A stretch of DNA of 64,000 nucleotides from Centropus unirufus. Taxonomy: Eukaryota > Chordata > Aves > Cuculiformes > Centropidae. The notes under the pieces were generated by a model that worked only from the letters and a program-made list of their open reading frames with translations, did not search any database and was not told where the DNA came from. The stretch is taken from the NCBI GenBank assembly GCA_013397695.1, contig VYZI01000425.1, positions 1 through 64,000 on the forward strand, given 5' to 3'. Positions 1 to 14,490 of the stretch are shown here, piece after piece; the first letter of the stretch is position 1; each line of letters begins with the position of its first letter. The translations under genes were made by a program, and so were the position numbers.

Positions 1-3000
1 CCTTCCTGATCCATGACCTCTTTGGCAGGCTTATGGGGGGTAAATGGTTACAGTCAGGGGTGAGAAGTTAGAGTTCACCAGTTCTCAGAATCTTCATCTC
101 TTCTTGGCTCCTATCACAAGCAAGACCTGATAACTTAACTTCCTCCCAGCTTGATTTCTGCTCCACCTCAACAGCCTTTGATCCACTTTGTCCTCCAACA
201 GCTCCTGCCACCTCTTGTTTTTTCAGCATTTTAGCATTTATGTAGTTTCCTGAGGCAATGAATGAGCCCTTAGATCTTCCCCCTTCTGCTGCTCATTACA
301 TCTGAGCATCTACAGCGGGTGGAGGGCAGCTATTTCACATGGGCACACCATTACTGGGTGTCACTAATGGGGTTATGGTTGGATCTGGTCACTGAGTATG
401 TCGGTTTCCTTGCAAGCACCTTAGGGGTTTTGCGAGTTCTACATATCCCAGCAAAGCTCTTCAGTTTTCCCCCAATTGCTGACTTCAGGAGATACCCCTG
501 GATGTTTGAACATTTCCAATTTTTCCCAGCCATTCCCTGGATAAGGTACTGCACAGGCCAAGACTGAGAGAAGATAGAACTTCCATATCATCGTGGAAAG
601 AGTTTTGGAACTCCTGCTTTTACCCTCACCTCTGCTGCCATTGCACAGGAATTGTGCCTGCAGTCAGTGCCTGTGCAGTGAGTTTTTTTATAGCACAAAG
701 CCACCAAGTCCTCATGTCTGGTACTTTTACCCTGGCCAGAAAGTCACTCTGCCACTGTTTCCTCTGTCAAGCTCTCAGCCCTTAATTCCCCAGCTCCATA
801 CACCTGAAATGCATCCCGTGTAGAAACTGAGTCCTGGATATTACTGGTAAAGGTTGATGTCAGGGAAAGAAGTTGCAAAGCCTGCAAATACCCTGGGGTG
901 GCTGCTGCTGAAATTCTTTTTTCCACAATGTCTATCCTATACCCCTTCCCTGGAATCTGCCCCTAAAACCCTTTTGCAGGTCTCTAGTTCCCTTTTGCAA
1001 ACTCAGATGGCCACAGATTTTCCCATTTCCCCTCACAGACCATGCACTCAGCCACACACCTTCAAACTGCTTGATGCTCTCTGGTGCTTATTTGCCACCT
1101 TTCTAACTCTGTGTGGTCTCTGCTTCCTCACATGGTGCTTTTTGTTCATGCCACAGCACCTTTCTAACTTCAGCTCCTCAAAAGAAGAGAGAAGGCTTTG
1201 TTCTCTCCAGACCTCATGCTGTGCCACCTGTGGACCCCAACTCTCCAGTCTTTGGGTAATGCCACAAGATCCTCCCTTTTAAAGCCCTTTTTCTTTTTCA
1301 GGAAAAGAAAATTTTCCAGGCAGTAAATGGGATTGACAGGGCTGTTGACCATGTTTGACTTCATGAAAACCTCTTGCTCATGTGGCGTTCAGCAAGTCAT
1401 GGTTCCCCACTGGAGTCTGAAGAGTCCTGTAACCCAATGTGGGAACATGCTGGGATTTCTCCTACCTTTTCAACCTCTGTGAAAGGGCTTCTCCTGCCCA
1501 AAGCTGCAGCTCCATGCAGTAGGGCAGCCAGGGTCCTGCAGACAGAACTGTTCCCAGTGCCCAGAGAAAGCCCAGTCCTACCAACTCAACAAGTGCCTTC
1601 TGGTCCCTGGGACAAACAAAGACTTGGTGGTTCCCTTGCAGCAGTTATATGTACAATTTTATCAGTTGGAGGGTGTGAAAGAAGGAAGAAAAACCTCTAA
1701 TGCTAAATCAAGGACCAAATTGCTCCAGGCTGAGCTTAAGAGAAACACTGAAATACCTTTTACTTACCTCCACTATTGATCCTTTTCCTGGTCACAGCAG
1801 AATAAACAGGCCTTTTATCCAAATTAAATGTTTTCTTCTGAACAGGTCACAGAATTCACACATTTTCTTGGGCAAAACGGGGTTATATATGAATTTTAGT
1901 GGCAGTGGAGTTTTTTCTCAGGCTGCTCCTCGGCAGAGGTGTTCTGTCTGTCCAAATGGTGTGGGAGCAGTGACAAGTTTAACACTTGCCCTTAGAGTCA
2001 GAAGGGACTCGTGTTCAGATACAGCTGTCACTGGGAAGTACATCTATTATAATATAGGGAAAAGTGAAAATCTCAAATAAGATAGAAACTAGGTGTTTAC
2101 TCAGTCAGATCTGTCTCATTACTCAGTCAGAAAAACTCGCTCTGGGTCCTTGCAATGGTTGAATTTTTGCTAAAATCCATAGGAAAATAAAACATGCAAG
2201 CGTGCTGCTGCCAGGGCTTTCTGCACAGGTGCGTTGGCAGATGTTCAACCCAAAAAGCGGGCACCACTGGAATTAACACTGGTGAGTGAAAAGAATCATA
2301 GACACAGACATCCCTCTCAAGCCAAAAAAATAAGTTGTCCACAACCCAAGACTCCTGCACACACAGAGCTGCAGCTCAGCTTGCATGGTTTGCTGTGCCT
2401 ACTGCTCCAATACCGGCTGAGCTGTAAACATGATGGGAGAATTCACAAGAGGATCCATACTGATGCCTTTTCAGCAGGGAATTAATTTTTTTTTTACTTA
2501 AAAAGAAAAAAAAAACAAATAAATTTTGTTTCCAAGCTATTACTTGAAACAGTAACAGGTTCTGAAATTTCAAAAAGAAAAACGACAGAATGAAAAGCTG
2601 TTTTGCTAATATAAGTAATGTTTCTCAGTAATTTTTTTTTAATGAAGTTAAGGTATTGATTGTTTTTCCATCTAGAAAAGTGTGATTTCCACTGAAGCAG
2701 TGCAGGGAGCAGCATTTCAAGAACCAGCAATTTATCAACATCTCTAACACTTTCTTGCTTTTCTGCTCACCTCCAACTGCTCCCTTTCACCTTCCCTCAT
2801 TGCACACATCAGAGGTGTTAAATCCTTCTTCTCCAGCTGATGGAGCTGTGTTTCCTGGGCACCACTATGGAGGTAGCAAGGTGGCAGAAGGGAGGGAGAG
2901 GGCAGAGAGGAAGATCTAACCCCTTGCTAGAACATCTGCTGGTGGTGTGCAGGCTCCCCATCCCATCACCAAGCCTTGATGGTGTTCTCAACAGCTTCAG

Positions 3001-6000
3001 AAACGTGCTCACCGCTACCGACTCATCTCAGTTCTCCCTAGAGGAGTACTTAGGTGTGATTAGAACAAAAGCTCTTTGCTTGGGCATTCCAGTTTAAAAC
3101 AGTGTTTTTGAAGGATTCCACCTAAGCGGTTTAGCCAAGAGTAACAAGCCTGGGGCATAAAGAAGGCTGGAGTTTCTGATTCCCAGCCCCTTGTATCTAT
3201 TTTTAGCTCTGAAATCAGACAAATAATAAAAATCAAAACCGACTGGGCAGAGAATCTGCTGAAAAATAACAGTTGTATACTTTTGCCTTTCTTCCACAGG
3301 TAACTGGCTTTAAGTAACAACAAACAAACAAAAACAGAGACAAAGAGAGAATAAATGAGTGATCAACTGGTTTTACAGGTTTGTCATCGGGGTGGTTACG
3401 AAAACTTTACATTTTCACATTATGCTCCCAAAGAGTGAATGTCCACCCAGAAACAGGTTCTGGGCTTGGTTTCCAGGTGCCCCTTATCCCTTGAGGTACC
3501 TACACTTGTTTTTGTGAAGCAGTAAGGGTACCGGCCTGCCTGTTCTTTTCAAGGTTAGTTTAACACATTTAGCAGCATGATGAAAACCTTTGAGTCCCCA
3601 GTAAAGGCAAAGCAAAATAATTTCAGATTCATCAAGCTGGAAGCTTGACATTTTTATTCTAAATTTTAGACAGCAACTGACAGTCCTTAGCAGATGATGG
3701 TAATAAATCCTCCTTTGACTAACCAAGAACCAATTTTCAGTAGTTTATAAATAAATTCTTACCTTGAAAGAAAGGAAAAAGTTATGTTTTTATTGTTGAA
3801 CTTGTGCAGGCAGTACAAACAAACATATTCCTGGGCATCAAATTGGCCCAAATCAATGATAAAACAATGAAAAAAAATCCACAGGAATAATTGCTAAATT
3901 TCAAGGGAAAATATAATTTTTCACACATATTTACTTAGGGTATTCTATTTTAGCAGGTATCCTTTGGAAAAATAAAACTACATTTACTAACATTGTTTAA
4001 AATTCATCATAATACAAATGTATCAAGAAGATTAATTTTTGCATTCTTTAAATTTTATGCTTTATTATTTTAGTTTTTTGAGCATGAGAGAGTGAATCTT
4101 TTGATCTTATTTATAGTTTAGTAGTGCCCATAGTCCCATGGAGGTCATAAAAACACAGCAGGATGCAAAGATGGCTTATTTTAAGCTATCTTGCTTTTAA
4201 GTCTCTACAGAGCACCCAGAAAGGACTGGTTGCCTTTTTTCATTGCAGACAGTAGCATCTGTAGAGAGGTTAGAACAGAGTTATGATGAATCACCTTGAA
4301 ACTGGACAAGAGCATGGATTTCATTATAGAAAAAACCTCAGAGACATTTTTTTATGGCTTAGAGGACAATCTGAAGTAGTCCAGAGACAATGTTTTTATA
4401 GACTCTAATATCTTTCAGACTTGACCTAAAAGCTCCATTAGAGGCAAAATAATTTGATTTTTAAATTATGTCCACAACCCATGACTTTGCCACAGGCAGT
4501 GGCAAAATGACAAGCAGCACTGTCATTGCTAAATATTTTGTAAAATGAGATAACTCTCCATTTCTATATCAGCATTTGAGTCCCTATGTTAAAACTAAAC
4601 CCTAAAGTGAAAAATTAATAACCACAAACTGTAGAAGGGTTTAACTGGAACAATTTCCTAGTAATCAGAGTAATACACAGAGAGTAATTTTTCTTCAAAA
4701 TTTAAAGTGCTTTGAAAATGTTAAAACTTTTAACTGCTAAAGATATAAGTAGGGATACTGTGAAATTAAAAACACTCGCAGTTTTCAAGGAGAAATAAAT
4801 TGAACATCACAACAATGAGAGCTGCAGAGGTGTAGCAAGACTGATTTACTTTTGCATTTTTAGGCATTTTTTAACAAGCCTTTGGGATTCTCTCCCTTCA
4901 GAACATCTTTTCTGTTAAGTTCTGCCAGAGGGGTTTGAATCCAGGGAACTACCATTGTCATCCAGGTCTGTAGGATTCTTTTTCACAAAAGACATTTGAA
5001 GAAAATGAACCCCAGCAATACCAAGAAATTTGCTGCCTCTGAACAAACCATTTCTGGAGGCTGGGCTTGGTTTGCTGACCTATTTTGGACAAGGACTGAT
5101 CCCGACATCCCCGGCTACAGCCTGCCTCCTCTGAGACTGCCAAGAGAGCCCAACATACAGCGGCCGACAGGACAGTGATTAATTCGATTGTCACCAGCAC
5201 AACTCTGAACACAAGGCCTCCTCAGTAGGCACATAAAAGGCAACTCAGCGCAGTCACTTGGGTTTTGCTGCTAAGGGAGCAAGGGAAGCAGAAAAACAAA
5301 CCTCATCAATATTTAAGACTTCAGCTAGCCAAAGATAAGGCCAACCACTCCAGCACCATAGTCCTGTTTGTTCTGGTCTGCTGTCATCGGGTGGGTATGG
5401 CATGGTACAACTGGCCAGGAGAGGATCGCTGATAATATATGGTTGGTCCTTCAGCAGGTGTGGAGTCACCATACCTCACCCACATCACCAGGGAGACAAT
5501 GGGATCAAGAGAGGGACTGTGTCATGGAGGTGTCCTTCTACCAGCTGGCTCTTCAAACCACTTTGGCTACTTACGCTGGAACACACCATGAAGCTGCCTG
5601 CGCAGCCACGAGGCAAAACTGGCAGGCTGCAAAGTGGGAGTTTGCAGTTAATGACGAGGTACACTCTGCGTGCATCAGCCACACCTCATGACATAGGCAA
5701 GAAAACCTACAGCTCAAATGTTCAGCCCCTCTCAGCTGGAAGTACTATCCCTTAGTATCTAGGGAGGTGAGCAGGTGAAATTATTACAAGACTGCAACTA
5801 CGTTGTGTTGACCACATTGACAGTACAAGGGACACCACTATAATTTGTGAAGTCTAATACAGGCGTTCACCATATTGAATCATAGGGCTCGGTTCCTTAT
5901 TGTCTTGCTCCTTTTGTCACCATTTCAAAACCCTCCAAAGAGACTGTGCAACATTACAAAGCCATGTCTCTAATTAATTTACCAGTAATATTTACTCTTG

Positions 6001-7484
6001 GTTTACACATTACTGCTCAAACTGGAATGCAATGAAGACACTTCACACCATTTTGAGCTTTCCAACTTCGTAGCACAAAGCTGTTTGTCCACAGATGTAT
6101 CTGATGGACATGTCGTACACAACATAAGATGAGGTTTCAAGCCTCTACTCTAATGAATGGAAGACTCCCATAACCGTGCCAGTCTAAATCCCAAGTCACA
6201 CGTTCTGTAAGTTCTTCTAGAGAACAATCAGGCAACGTTATTCATGCTCCAACTGAAGTTGAAAAAAAACAACCAGCAGAGTAGAAAGTGTTCAGAATAA
6301 AATATTGTGACACCTACTTGGATGCTGACCTGTGTAAAGGTGTGAGCCTAACCCTCACACGTAGTCTGTGGCATGGTTTCATGCCAGAGGGTGTATTTGA
6401 GATAACAATGGGAAATAGTGCAAGAAGCCTTGAAAATTATAATGATGTGCACATTCTTACAACAAATATAGAAGGAATGTTTTTGCCAGGCATTATTTCA
6501 GCCAACAGAAAAAAAAATTAAGAAATAATATTATGTTTCAATAGAAATACCTTAAGGGAGGAAACATAAAATCTAGTCTAATCTAACCCAATTTATTTAA
6601 GATTGGGATTAATTTCAAGTGCATTAATGTCTGTGTACCTCTGAGAGAGATAGTCAATACCGTTTATATTTTTTTTCCTCTAAATGAGAATTGCATGCAA
6701 TCATTTGCAGAGGTTGACTGTTTACCTTGCTAGTCCAGATGAGAATTCAGCTTCCTCTTGAAATTTGGAGGGAAAAATATAATGTTGCTTTTGGCAAATG
6801 ATTATCAGAAATAAAAAAAGTATTTTCCAACTAGTGATTTTCAGGGTTCTTTTCACTGGAAATCTTGGGTTACACAAGATTAGCAACTGTTACACAAGCA
6901 ATGATGACTTGAGCAAAGACCCTTTAACACTGCTGTGTAAGTTCTCCAACCATTATTCATTCTGTTAAAAAGAACTCGGAATTTATAGAAGCTCCATCTC
7001 CCTGGCTGGCAGAGTTTCGTCATTACATATTAATTCCCTGACAAAAGTGATTTGTTTTTATCTGGTGATACAAAGCAGTTCCCTTGATAGAATAATAAAA
7101 AGATATGATTATTTATTTATTAAAGTAACTCACAATTTGGAAGAGAAAAAAGAAGTAGTCACTGGTTTCTTGTGAGACTTCAAAGATTAAATACATTGTT
7201 ATAACAAGATACCTGGAGTTTGCTCCTAGTTGACACTATTATACATTAAGTTGACACAATTTTTACATTAAGATGTAATCAAATCTTTTAATTTTAAACA
7301 AAATCTATTGGATAATTTCCCAAAAACATGTAAGGCTCCTATGTACAAACCAGGTAATGGGAGTCCTTCTAAGTTTTTACCACACAGCAGCCTCATTTTG
7401 GGAATGCAAAGTTTGCTGTGGCAAAATATTCACAAGTCAGTTACGGTCAATGTCCAGCAATATATAACCATAAATATGATATTC
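1..7484. other. Non-coding region 3' of OCC1 (left edge to first CR1)
   Basis: This is AT-rich sequence with short unconvincing open frames on both strands. The stretch at 5368-5755 is somewhat richer in GC and carries overlapping open frames of about 65-117 codons, but I recognise no protein family and see no clear exon boundaries. The terminal exon and 3' UTR of OCC1, or of another transcript, could lie here without being recognisable. Confidence 0.6.
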
Positions 7485-7985
7485 TCATAGAATCATAAAA
7501 CTATTTGGCTTGGATTGGACCTTAACGATCATCCAGTTCCAACCCCTCCACCAGGGGCAGGGACAACTTCCACTATTTCAGGATGCTCAAAGCCCCGTCC
7601 AATGTGGTCTTGAACATGGGACATCCACAATGCCTCTGGGCAACCTGTTTCAGTGTCCCCATAGTAAATAATTTCTTTATTAAATCTAATTTAAATCTAC
7701 CTACTTCCAGTTTAAGGCCATTTCCCAGTGTCCTAGCAACAAGTCCCTTTCCAAGTTTCTTGTAGGCCCCCTTTAGGTACTGAAAGGCTGCTATGGGGTC
7801 TCCTTGGAGCGTTCTCTTCTGCAGGCTGAACAATTCTCTCAGCCTGTCTTCATTGGAGAGGTGTTCCATCCCCTTGATCACTTTTGTGACCCTTCTTTGG
7901 ACCCACTCGAATAGGCCTGTCTTTATTGTGCTGAGGGTTCCAGAGCTGGATGCAGTACTCCACGTTGTTAGATATAAGCTGAAAG
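7485..7985 (-). mobile_element. CR1 LINE, 3' fragment, minus strand
   Basis: The plus strand begins tcatagaatcat, the reverse complement of the CR1 terminal repeat. It continues through the reverse of the familiar CR1 3' end (TTGGATTGGACC, atccagttccaacccc, and caacctgtttcagtgtcc). The minus-strand frame 7573-7881 still encodes a decayed C-terminal piece of the CR1 reverse-transcriptase polyprotein (HLSNEDRLRELFSLQKR-like). The copy is truncated at its 5' end near 7985 and has accumulated many changes. It is an old, inactive insertion. Confidence 0.9.
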
Positions 7986-10900
7986 GTGTGCATTACCTCC
8001 CTGATTTTGTTTATTTATGCATGTGGTGTTATGTTTATGTTCTCTCAAGCAGAGTTTGGTAGTGACGTAATGTGGACTCTCTCCAAAGACTGAATACCTC
8101 CCTAACTCCAATAAACAGCCTTACATTTTCCTGTAGTCTGGTATCCTCCACAAAACAGCTACTGAATATGACCTACCTCCAATTAACATGTTGCTTGGAA
8201 TCACAGCCTCACAGTAAGAACATAAAAGCCCAGCTTTTACGGAGCTGAAGCTATCCTGCAGACAGCACTGAGATCTGGCCAAGATAAAAAAGCAGGCAGT
8301 GAAGGCTAAGGGAGGAATTTAGTATTTCAAGTTACTGCCATCTCCTATTAACATAGGAATCAAAGATCATAAACAAAACTCTGTAAGTGGACTGCTAAGT
8401 CCTGGAATATCCGTAAGGGTGCTGTGACCCAAGCTAATCACTTGCACAGTGTTCCATGAGTTATCAAAAAAGTAAAATAGATGGCGCATGTAAGCCAAAG
8501 CTTTGGTTCTAACTGTACTCTGGTTTTCAGATTAAGCTCTTCCTTCCTTTTCTTAGGTTCTATAATCTCTCATTGCACTATGGCTGTTAATTATTTTTAC
8601 ATCTTGTGCATTTTCTCAGTCTACTAAATTGTTTTTCAAGCGTGATGCAAACTTCCAAAGTAATTAGCAGTTCCAGTCTGCATAGAGAGACATAAACAAA
8701 GGGAACGCCAACACAAATTTTGAAAGAGCAGGCAGGATATTTATATATCCTGGTAACACCCAAAAAGACATATGAGGTTCCTGGGCTCATTAAACTAGGC
8801 ATTAAGCAAATAAAAATGAGATAAATAAAAATAACTTTTTTTGTAAAAGGTCTGTAATGTCAGACATCAAAGGGTCGGAATGAACCAATAAGCCGATCCT
8901 TCTTTCTCTTCAGTTTTAAAATGATTTGGCAGTGGTGTACTTCTTACTCTATTTTCAAGAGATTAGAATCACAAAGAAATAGAGCAGAAAACTATTTCCT
9001 ATTTTTTTACACAATTTTCAGTTCCTTCCCTCCTTCTGCATCTCTCTTTACTGCATAATATTATAATCCTAATTCTCCTACATAATTCCTCCTTTCTAGG
9101 ATACGAAGTCCCTTTCATGGCTCCATCCCAAGGCATCTAAGTATTTTCCCAGTACAGTTAAGCTAGTAAGAGTTTTGCTACCCTTCATGGAATGATCTGT
9201 TTCACAATCAGGGTCCTACCTTCAGCTATAGGTATTTTAATAATGACCGGATAAGTGTCCACCTCACAGGAGTGCCCACAACACAGGTGACAGCTGTTCC
9301 AAGCACCCATAAGCAAGTTTCTGCTGTCCGGGGAATACTCCGATGTAGGAAGACCCTAGGGTTACAGCAAAAACATTGTTACATCATGTAAAATTAAATC
9401 GTTCTTGTCATGATAAACCTACTTTCTGTGCACATTTATTGTTAAAATGAGGGCTGAATCATATAGCCCAGTCTCAAAAGATTACCTGCGATACCGGCAC
9501 ATCATTGCTCTATGGAAAGTTTACAGAGCTGTTATTTTCTTGGTCGTTTTCTAAATAAATTGCAAACTAAAAATACTTCACAGAACACCCTCCTCCAGCA
9601 TGTTCCCCACAAAGCCAATTCACCTGAAGTGCTCAAATTGCTGTCAATAGGAAGCAATGAAAAGTACTGCAAAACTGCAAGGAACTGTAACCAGATAAGA
9701 GCTTCTTTTAGTGGGTACACACAAGTGAGGAACTGTAGTAGCAGTCTGTAATAATTGTCACTTCTGATCGCCATGGGAACCAAACAGAGGTCTACTCTGC
9801 AGAAAACAAATCAGCAGTGACTCACTGACTGCTTGGGAAGCATGATTATTGAGAACTACGAGACTTGTGTGGGTGACAGAGAACACAGACAGGGAACACA
9901 TGCTAGTCATGCCGTTTCAACCAAAGTCCAATACAGCAAGGACTCCTCTGCTAGCCATGCAGGATGAAATCAATTAAATTAGTACTCTGCTTTTGTGGTC
10001 TTCAGAGGCAAATTTCACCATTATGTTTTTCTGCAACTCCAGCCTTGTGTAGACTCTTTGCTATGAGAGGGTTCACCTCCTAGTGAATTACATCCTACCT
10101 GAGTTTACACCAAGTTTTACCAAGACATCTTCAAATCCTTTAGTGACAGATCCAACCCTTCAATATCATCGAGGTTTACAGCTATGCCAGATCCTCTAAA
10201 CTACACTGTGAGGTGCATGGCGCACATGAGATGGGCAGTATCTCCATCTGGGCTACCCTGATACTGAGAGGGAAGGTCCTTAGGACCAAGATCCTGGCTT
10301 TACATTAAGAAGAATGCAAAATAATTGCTCTGCCTCATCAATGTAATTCAAAAAAGCAGCTGTCTTTGAGGCAAAATAGTTTGTAAAACTAAAATAAAAT
10401 TTGCAACCCAACATTTGGATTGTTTTTCAGCAAATCACATATTGTAGTTTCAATCCTAAGCTTTAATATTCCAGAATTTTCCAAGATTCAATTATATTAA
10501 TTCAAACATAATATTTCTGGATTTTTTAAGAATCCCAAATCAGGGACTTTAAAGTCTATCACTGCTAAACTATTTTCAATGTCTCCACAGCTCTGGATGG
10601 AGAAAGAGTAACAATTGCAAAGGAAATGGTAGGACAGCCCAAACAGTTGAGTGTTTATTCTTTACAAGACAAAATTAAAGTATATCTCTTAGTAATAACA
10701 ATTCTGCCATTCAATGGCTCCTTGTGTTCTATTCTCAATTCTTATGTTCAACCATCATTTCAGTGCCTAAATGTCTTCCAAGGATGCCATCGAAAGCCCA
10801 GCTGGCAGCTGATATATAGGGTTTCTTTTGTGTTTCTCCTCCTAATAGAAATAGCCATAGATTGTTAAGTTTTGAAAGAGCAGATATCCATGAAGTGTCA

Positions 10901-13900
10901 TGTGTTTTTATTAATAAAAGCTTAACAAATGCTACTCACCATAGAGGAATTTTGATGTGCAGAAAATCAGTTCCCTAAGTGAAAATTGGCCAAGAATGAA
11001 TACAGCACCCTGTCACAGTTTCTAGATATGTGGGTTCTTGGGAAAACAAAAGACGAGAGTCAGCAAATCTAAGACAAAGTTATGGCCCTGGCTCTTTGCT
11101 TTGGTAGTTACAGATTCGCATAGCGTAAATGAATGTATATCTATTGCAGGGGCTCAGGCCCATGATACCAAAACATTTGTCAGTTGATCAGTAAACTTTT
11201 GAGATTAGAAGATGTAGAGAAACAAAAATATTAAGAAACTGCCATACCTCCCACACAGTCAGAGGATGAATCATTAAGAGGCCAATTCTGCAAAGCGCTC
11301 CACATTTCTCTGCAGCTCTCCACAGGAAAAAATAAGCAATGACGTAAACCAAGAAGTACCCTTTTGCAACTGTCCCACCAGCAACTGCTAGGAGCTACCC
11401 ATTAAAGATCACCTCTTTTTGCCCCATAGCCCACACATAGGGGTTCAGATGCCAGCAGCAGAACACGTGATGTTTAAATTTAGCCCAGTCCACCTTTATG
11501 ATTGTTCTTACCAGAGACTGAAAGATAGAAGTGGACAAATAACTGAGGAGATGACTGCCAGCTGTTGTTGGCTTTTCAAGCACAAGCTCTAACTACGATG
11601 TACCCTAGGGACAACTGGTGGTTTTTTGGCTTTGGGAAAGGCAGTTGAGATAAGGTCAGACATGGGCCCAATTGCTTTGTTGTAAATGCACTTGCACTGT
11701 GCGAATTATTTAAACCACTTGTGGAACACAGAGTGTGGAAACTACACCCTTCTGCTATGGTGAACAGGTAGGAAGCAAACCTGCAGCTTTATTATTCAGT
11801 GCTATTGAAGCTCTCATCAAGTTTGGCTGGCAAGAACAAGATTCTGCAGATTTAATCTACAGTCATTCATTCATACAGAGATATTTCAACATCACCTCAT
11901 CATATTCAAGCTTATTTTATCTGGGTGAAAGGTTGAAGGAGTCAAAAATGAGATGAACATTTGTCTTCGGGGGCTGGCAACCTGAAACTGTCAATAACTT
12001 AAGTAGATGATTTCTAGAGAATAGCAGTAAATAATGTCACAAATACTTAAAAGAGAAAAAGCAAGGAATGTTTTCAAATACTTCTTTTAACAGGCATCAC
12101 ACCAAAAAAAGCTACCGCTTACTTTTAAGCCAGAGCTGCAAGTTACTGGAAAACATAGTTAATAATTTTCTATTTGTCGTAATAGATATTGGTGAAATGG
12201 GCAGTGATTTCAGGGTTCACAGCATTTCACTTCTTCATGTCCAAGTCCACTGGTTTGACTTTTTTTCCTTTTAATTTTAAAAGTGGTCACTATTCTACAG
12301 TAATACATTCATGTGGTGTGGCTTGGGTTTTTTTGCCTATTTGTTTGTTTAAAGCATATGGCATATTGTGTCCAATTGAAAAAAAGTTTGACTAAGGAAT
12401 TATGCATAAGTCTTTAATAATTCCAGTACTTGTTCTGCCATATGGAAATACACAATCTGTTTTATATTCCATAGTGAAACTACCATTGCTATCAACTTAA
12501 TAAATTTTAAACCTTCCTATCCATTATTTAACACAACAATTTGCTGAAGTAATAATGAATCTCATTCTTTTATGATTTGCTCCACTGTAGATGCCTAGAG
12601 ATGAGTCAGGGATACAAAACTCTAACAGTGATCTAAAATCCTCCACAATTCAGGAGGATGCAACACTGGAGTTTAGTCCCACCATCTCTGAAAATACTAT
12701 CACTACGTCCTTATGTGAGTAAATGTCATAATATTGCACAGAATGGAAGACAAAACATAACAGTTTGGTTCATTAGTATTTTTTTCCATGTAATGCATTA
12801 TAGAAGAGATAAAGATGAAGAAAATAAAAAACAGACATGTAAATATTACGATGAAGTACATTGTTCTTATTTAAATAAATTTCCTCATATTCCTAAAAGG
12901 TGAAAATTAAACTCTCACTGTATAAAAGTGACAGTATTAATTATAAAGAACCCAATGATCTTATGCTTATTTCATCCTACTCTTAAGTCTTCACAGCAAA
13001 AATATTAAAATTTGCAATATTTCCAAAAAGATGCAAACCTGTCAAATATATTATTCTGAAGTAAATTAACAATTAATTTACAGGAACCTACCCTGGGAAC
13101 TATTAAGTGGACAGTAGTAATGGGTTTCTCTATAAAATCTATCAAAAATTGTTGGAGAAAATATACGAAGCATAACTGATAGCTGATGAAATCTGCAATA
13201 TGGCCACAGAGAAATAAGTTGCAGATCATCAAAGTTAGCTCTTGTGCAGAAACATCCACCATGAGTTCATTCATTTCATTTTTCACTGGAGAACAACAGA
13301 TTTCCATAATGCAGCCATCAAAGGAAACTGATTTCAACGCTGTACTTCAGGCTTTACCCGTAGTTGGAACTTGCAACAGTTTAGAATTTTTGGTGCTCTG
13401 ATCTCTCTTGCTCTCCAGAAGGCTACATAAATATAAAAATCTTCAGCACAAAGCACTTTCTCCAAAGCACTGGCAATCCACCTTAGTAGAAGGCTGTTCC
13501 AAAAAAGAATAGAACAAACAGATACAGTCAGACTGGTAAAACAGCATACATAAAGCAGCAAACTAGGTCATTATTAAGAAGCTGAGAGATTTGTGGCCTG
13601 TGCCTTCAAGACACACCAGCCCATAAACTCAGGATGCTCAAAGGACCCTTTAAAGGTGCTCATTTGTGTAAGTCTTTTTTAGCCTGAGTCAACAGCCAAG
13701 CCCTGAAGGCAAAGTGCATTTTCAACCATTCTGAATAGCATAAAAAGGTTACGTGATCGATTCTACCACCCTCAGGCATGTAACTGAAACACCTAGACAT
13801 GGACCTAATTAAACCCATGCTTTGTTCGTCATCCATGGATGGAAAGCTGCAACCTCCAGAAAGTGCTTCAGTCTTACCCAGGTCAAGGCCGACAGTGTTC

Positions 13901-14480
13901 CCAGCTTAGACATCTCAGCCAGGTTACTGAAATTAGGTGTGATGACCAACTGAAGTTCTCCCTGTACATGAGCTTTAACCATTCACATGATTAAAGATAA
14001 TCAGTATATGCATGTTCTGATCTATTAAGCCTGTTTCCAGCACCAGGACCAGCCAGAACTATTTCTGGCTCTTCACCTTAATTAAGGAAGGGTCCTGCTT
14101 CCAATAGAAAATATTGGCAGCTTTACGATTCCCCCTTTCCCACTGGGAAGACACTGAAACAGTTGCCATTTGACATTTCTCAACTTTTATTTAATTCAAA
14201 TTCTGAATGGAAACTTGGCTTGTTTGATTTTTCTTCAGACATGAACGTTGCAGAGGACTTTCTTATTTTTCAGTTAGATCCTCCCAAAGCAAGAGGAAAG
14301 TTCCACTAAGTTACTTAGTGGGTGCCTCACATTGATCCTTCCTGAAATAGAGATGTTTTCTAACTGGAACCTACTAATTCCTGGGAAAAGTTTTGTCTTT
14401 ATAGATGCTGGTCACACACCACTGATGCACCTTACCTCATGTGAGAGTTCTTAATATTGCTGTAGGATTAGCTGCGGTGT
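7986..14480. other. Non-coding region between CR1 and candidate small plus-strand transcript
   Basis: This is AT-rich sequence without a recognisable gene, RNA or transposable element. Open frames are all under about 110 codons, are scattered over both strands and lack supporting splice or start signals. The possible 3' UTR of OCC1 falls on the minus strand somewhere in or near this region. Confidence 0.55.
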
Positions 14481-14490
14481 GAGCGAAGGT

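Noticed and set aside
5368..5755. Overlapping frames suggesting a small gene or retroviral remnant
   Set aside because: I could not match the peptides to gag, pol or any host family, and found no LTR nearby.
8600..8626. Possible minus-strand OCC1 terminal exon (acceptor followed by a codon and stop)
   Set aside because: The acceptor lacks a pyrimidine tract, and such short patterns occur many times in the 15 kb available.
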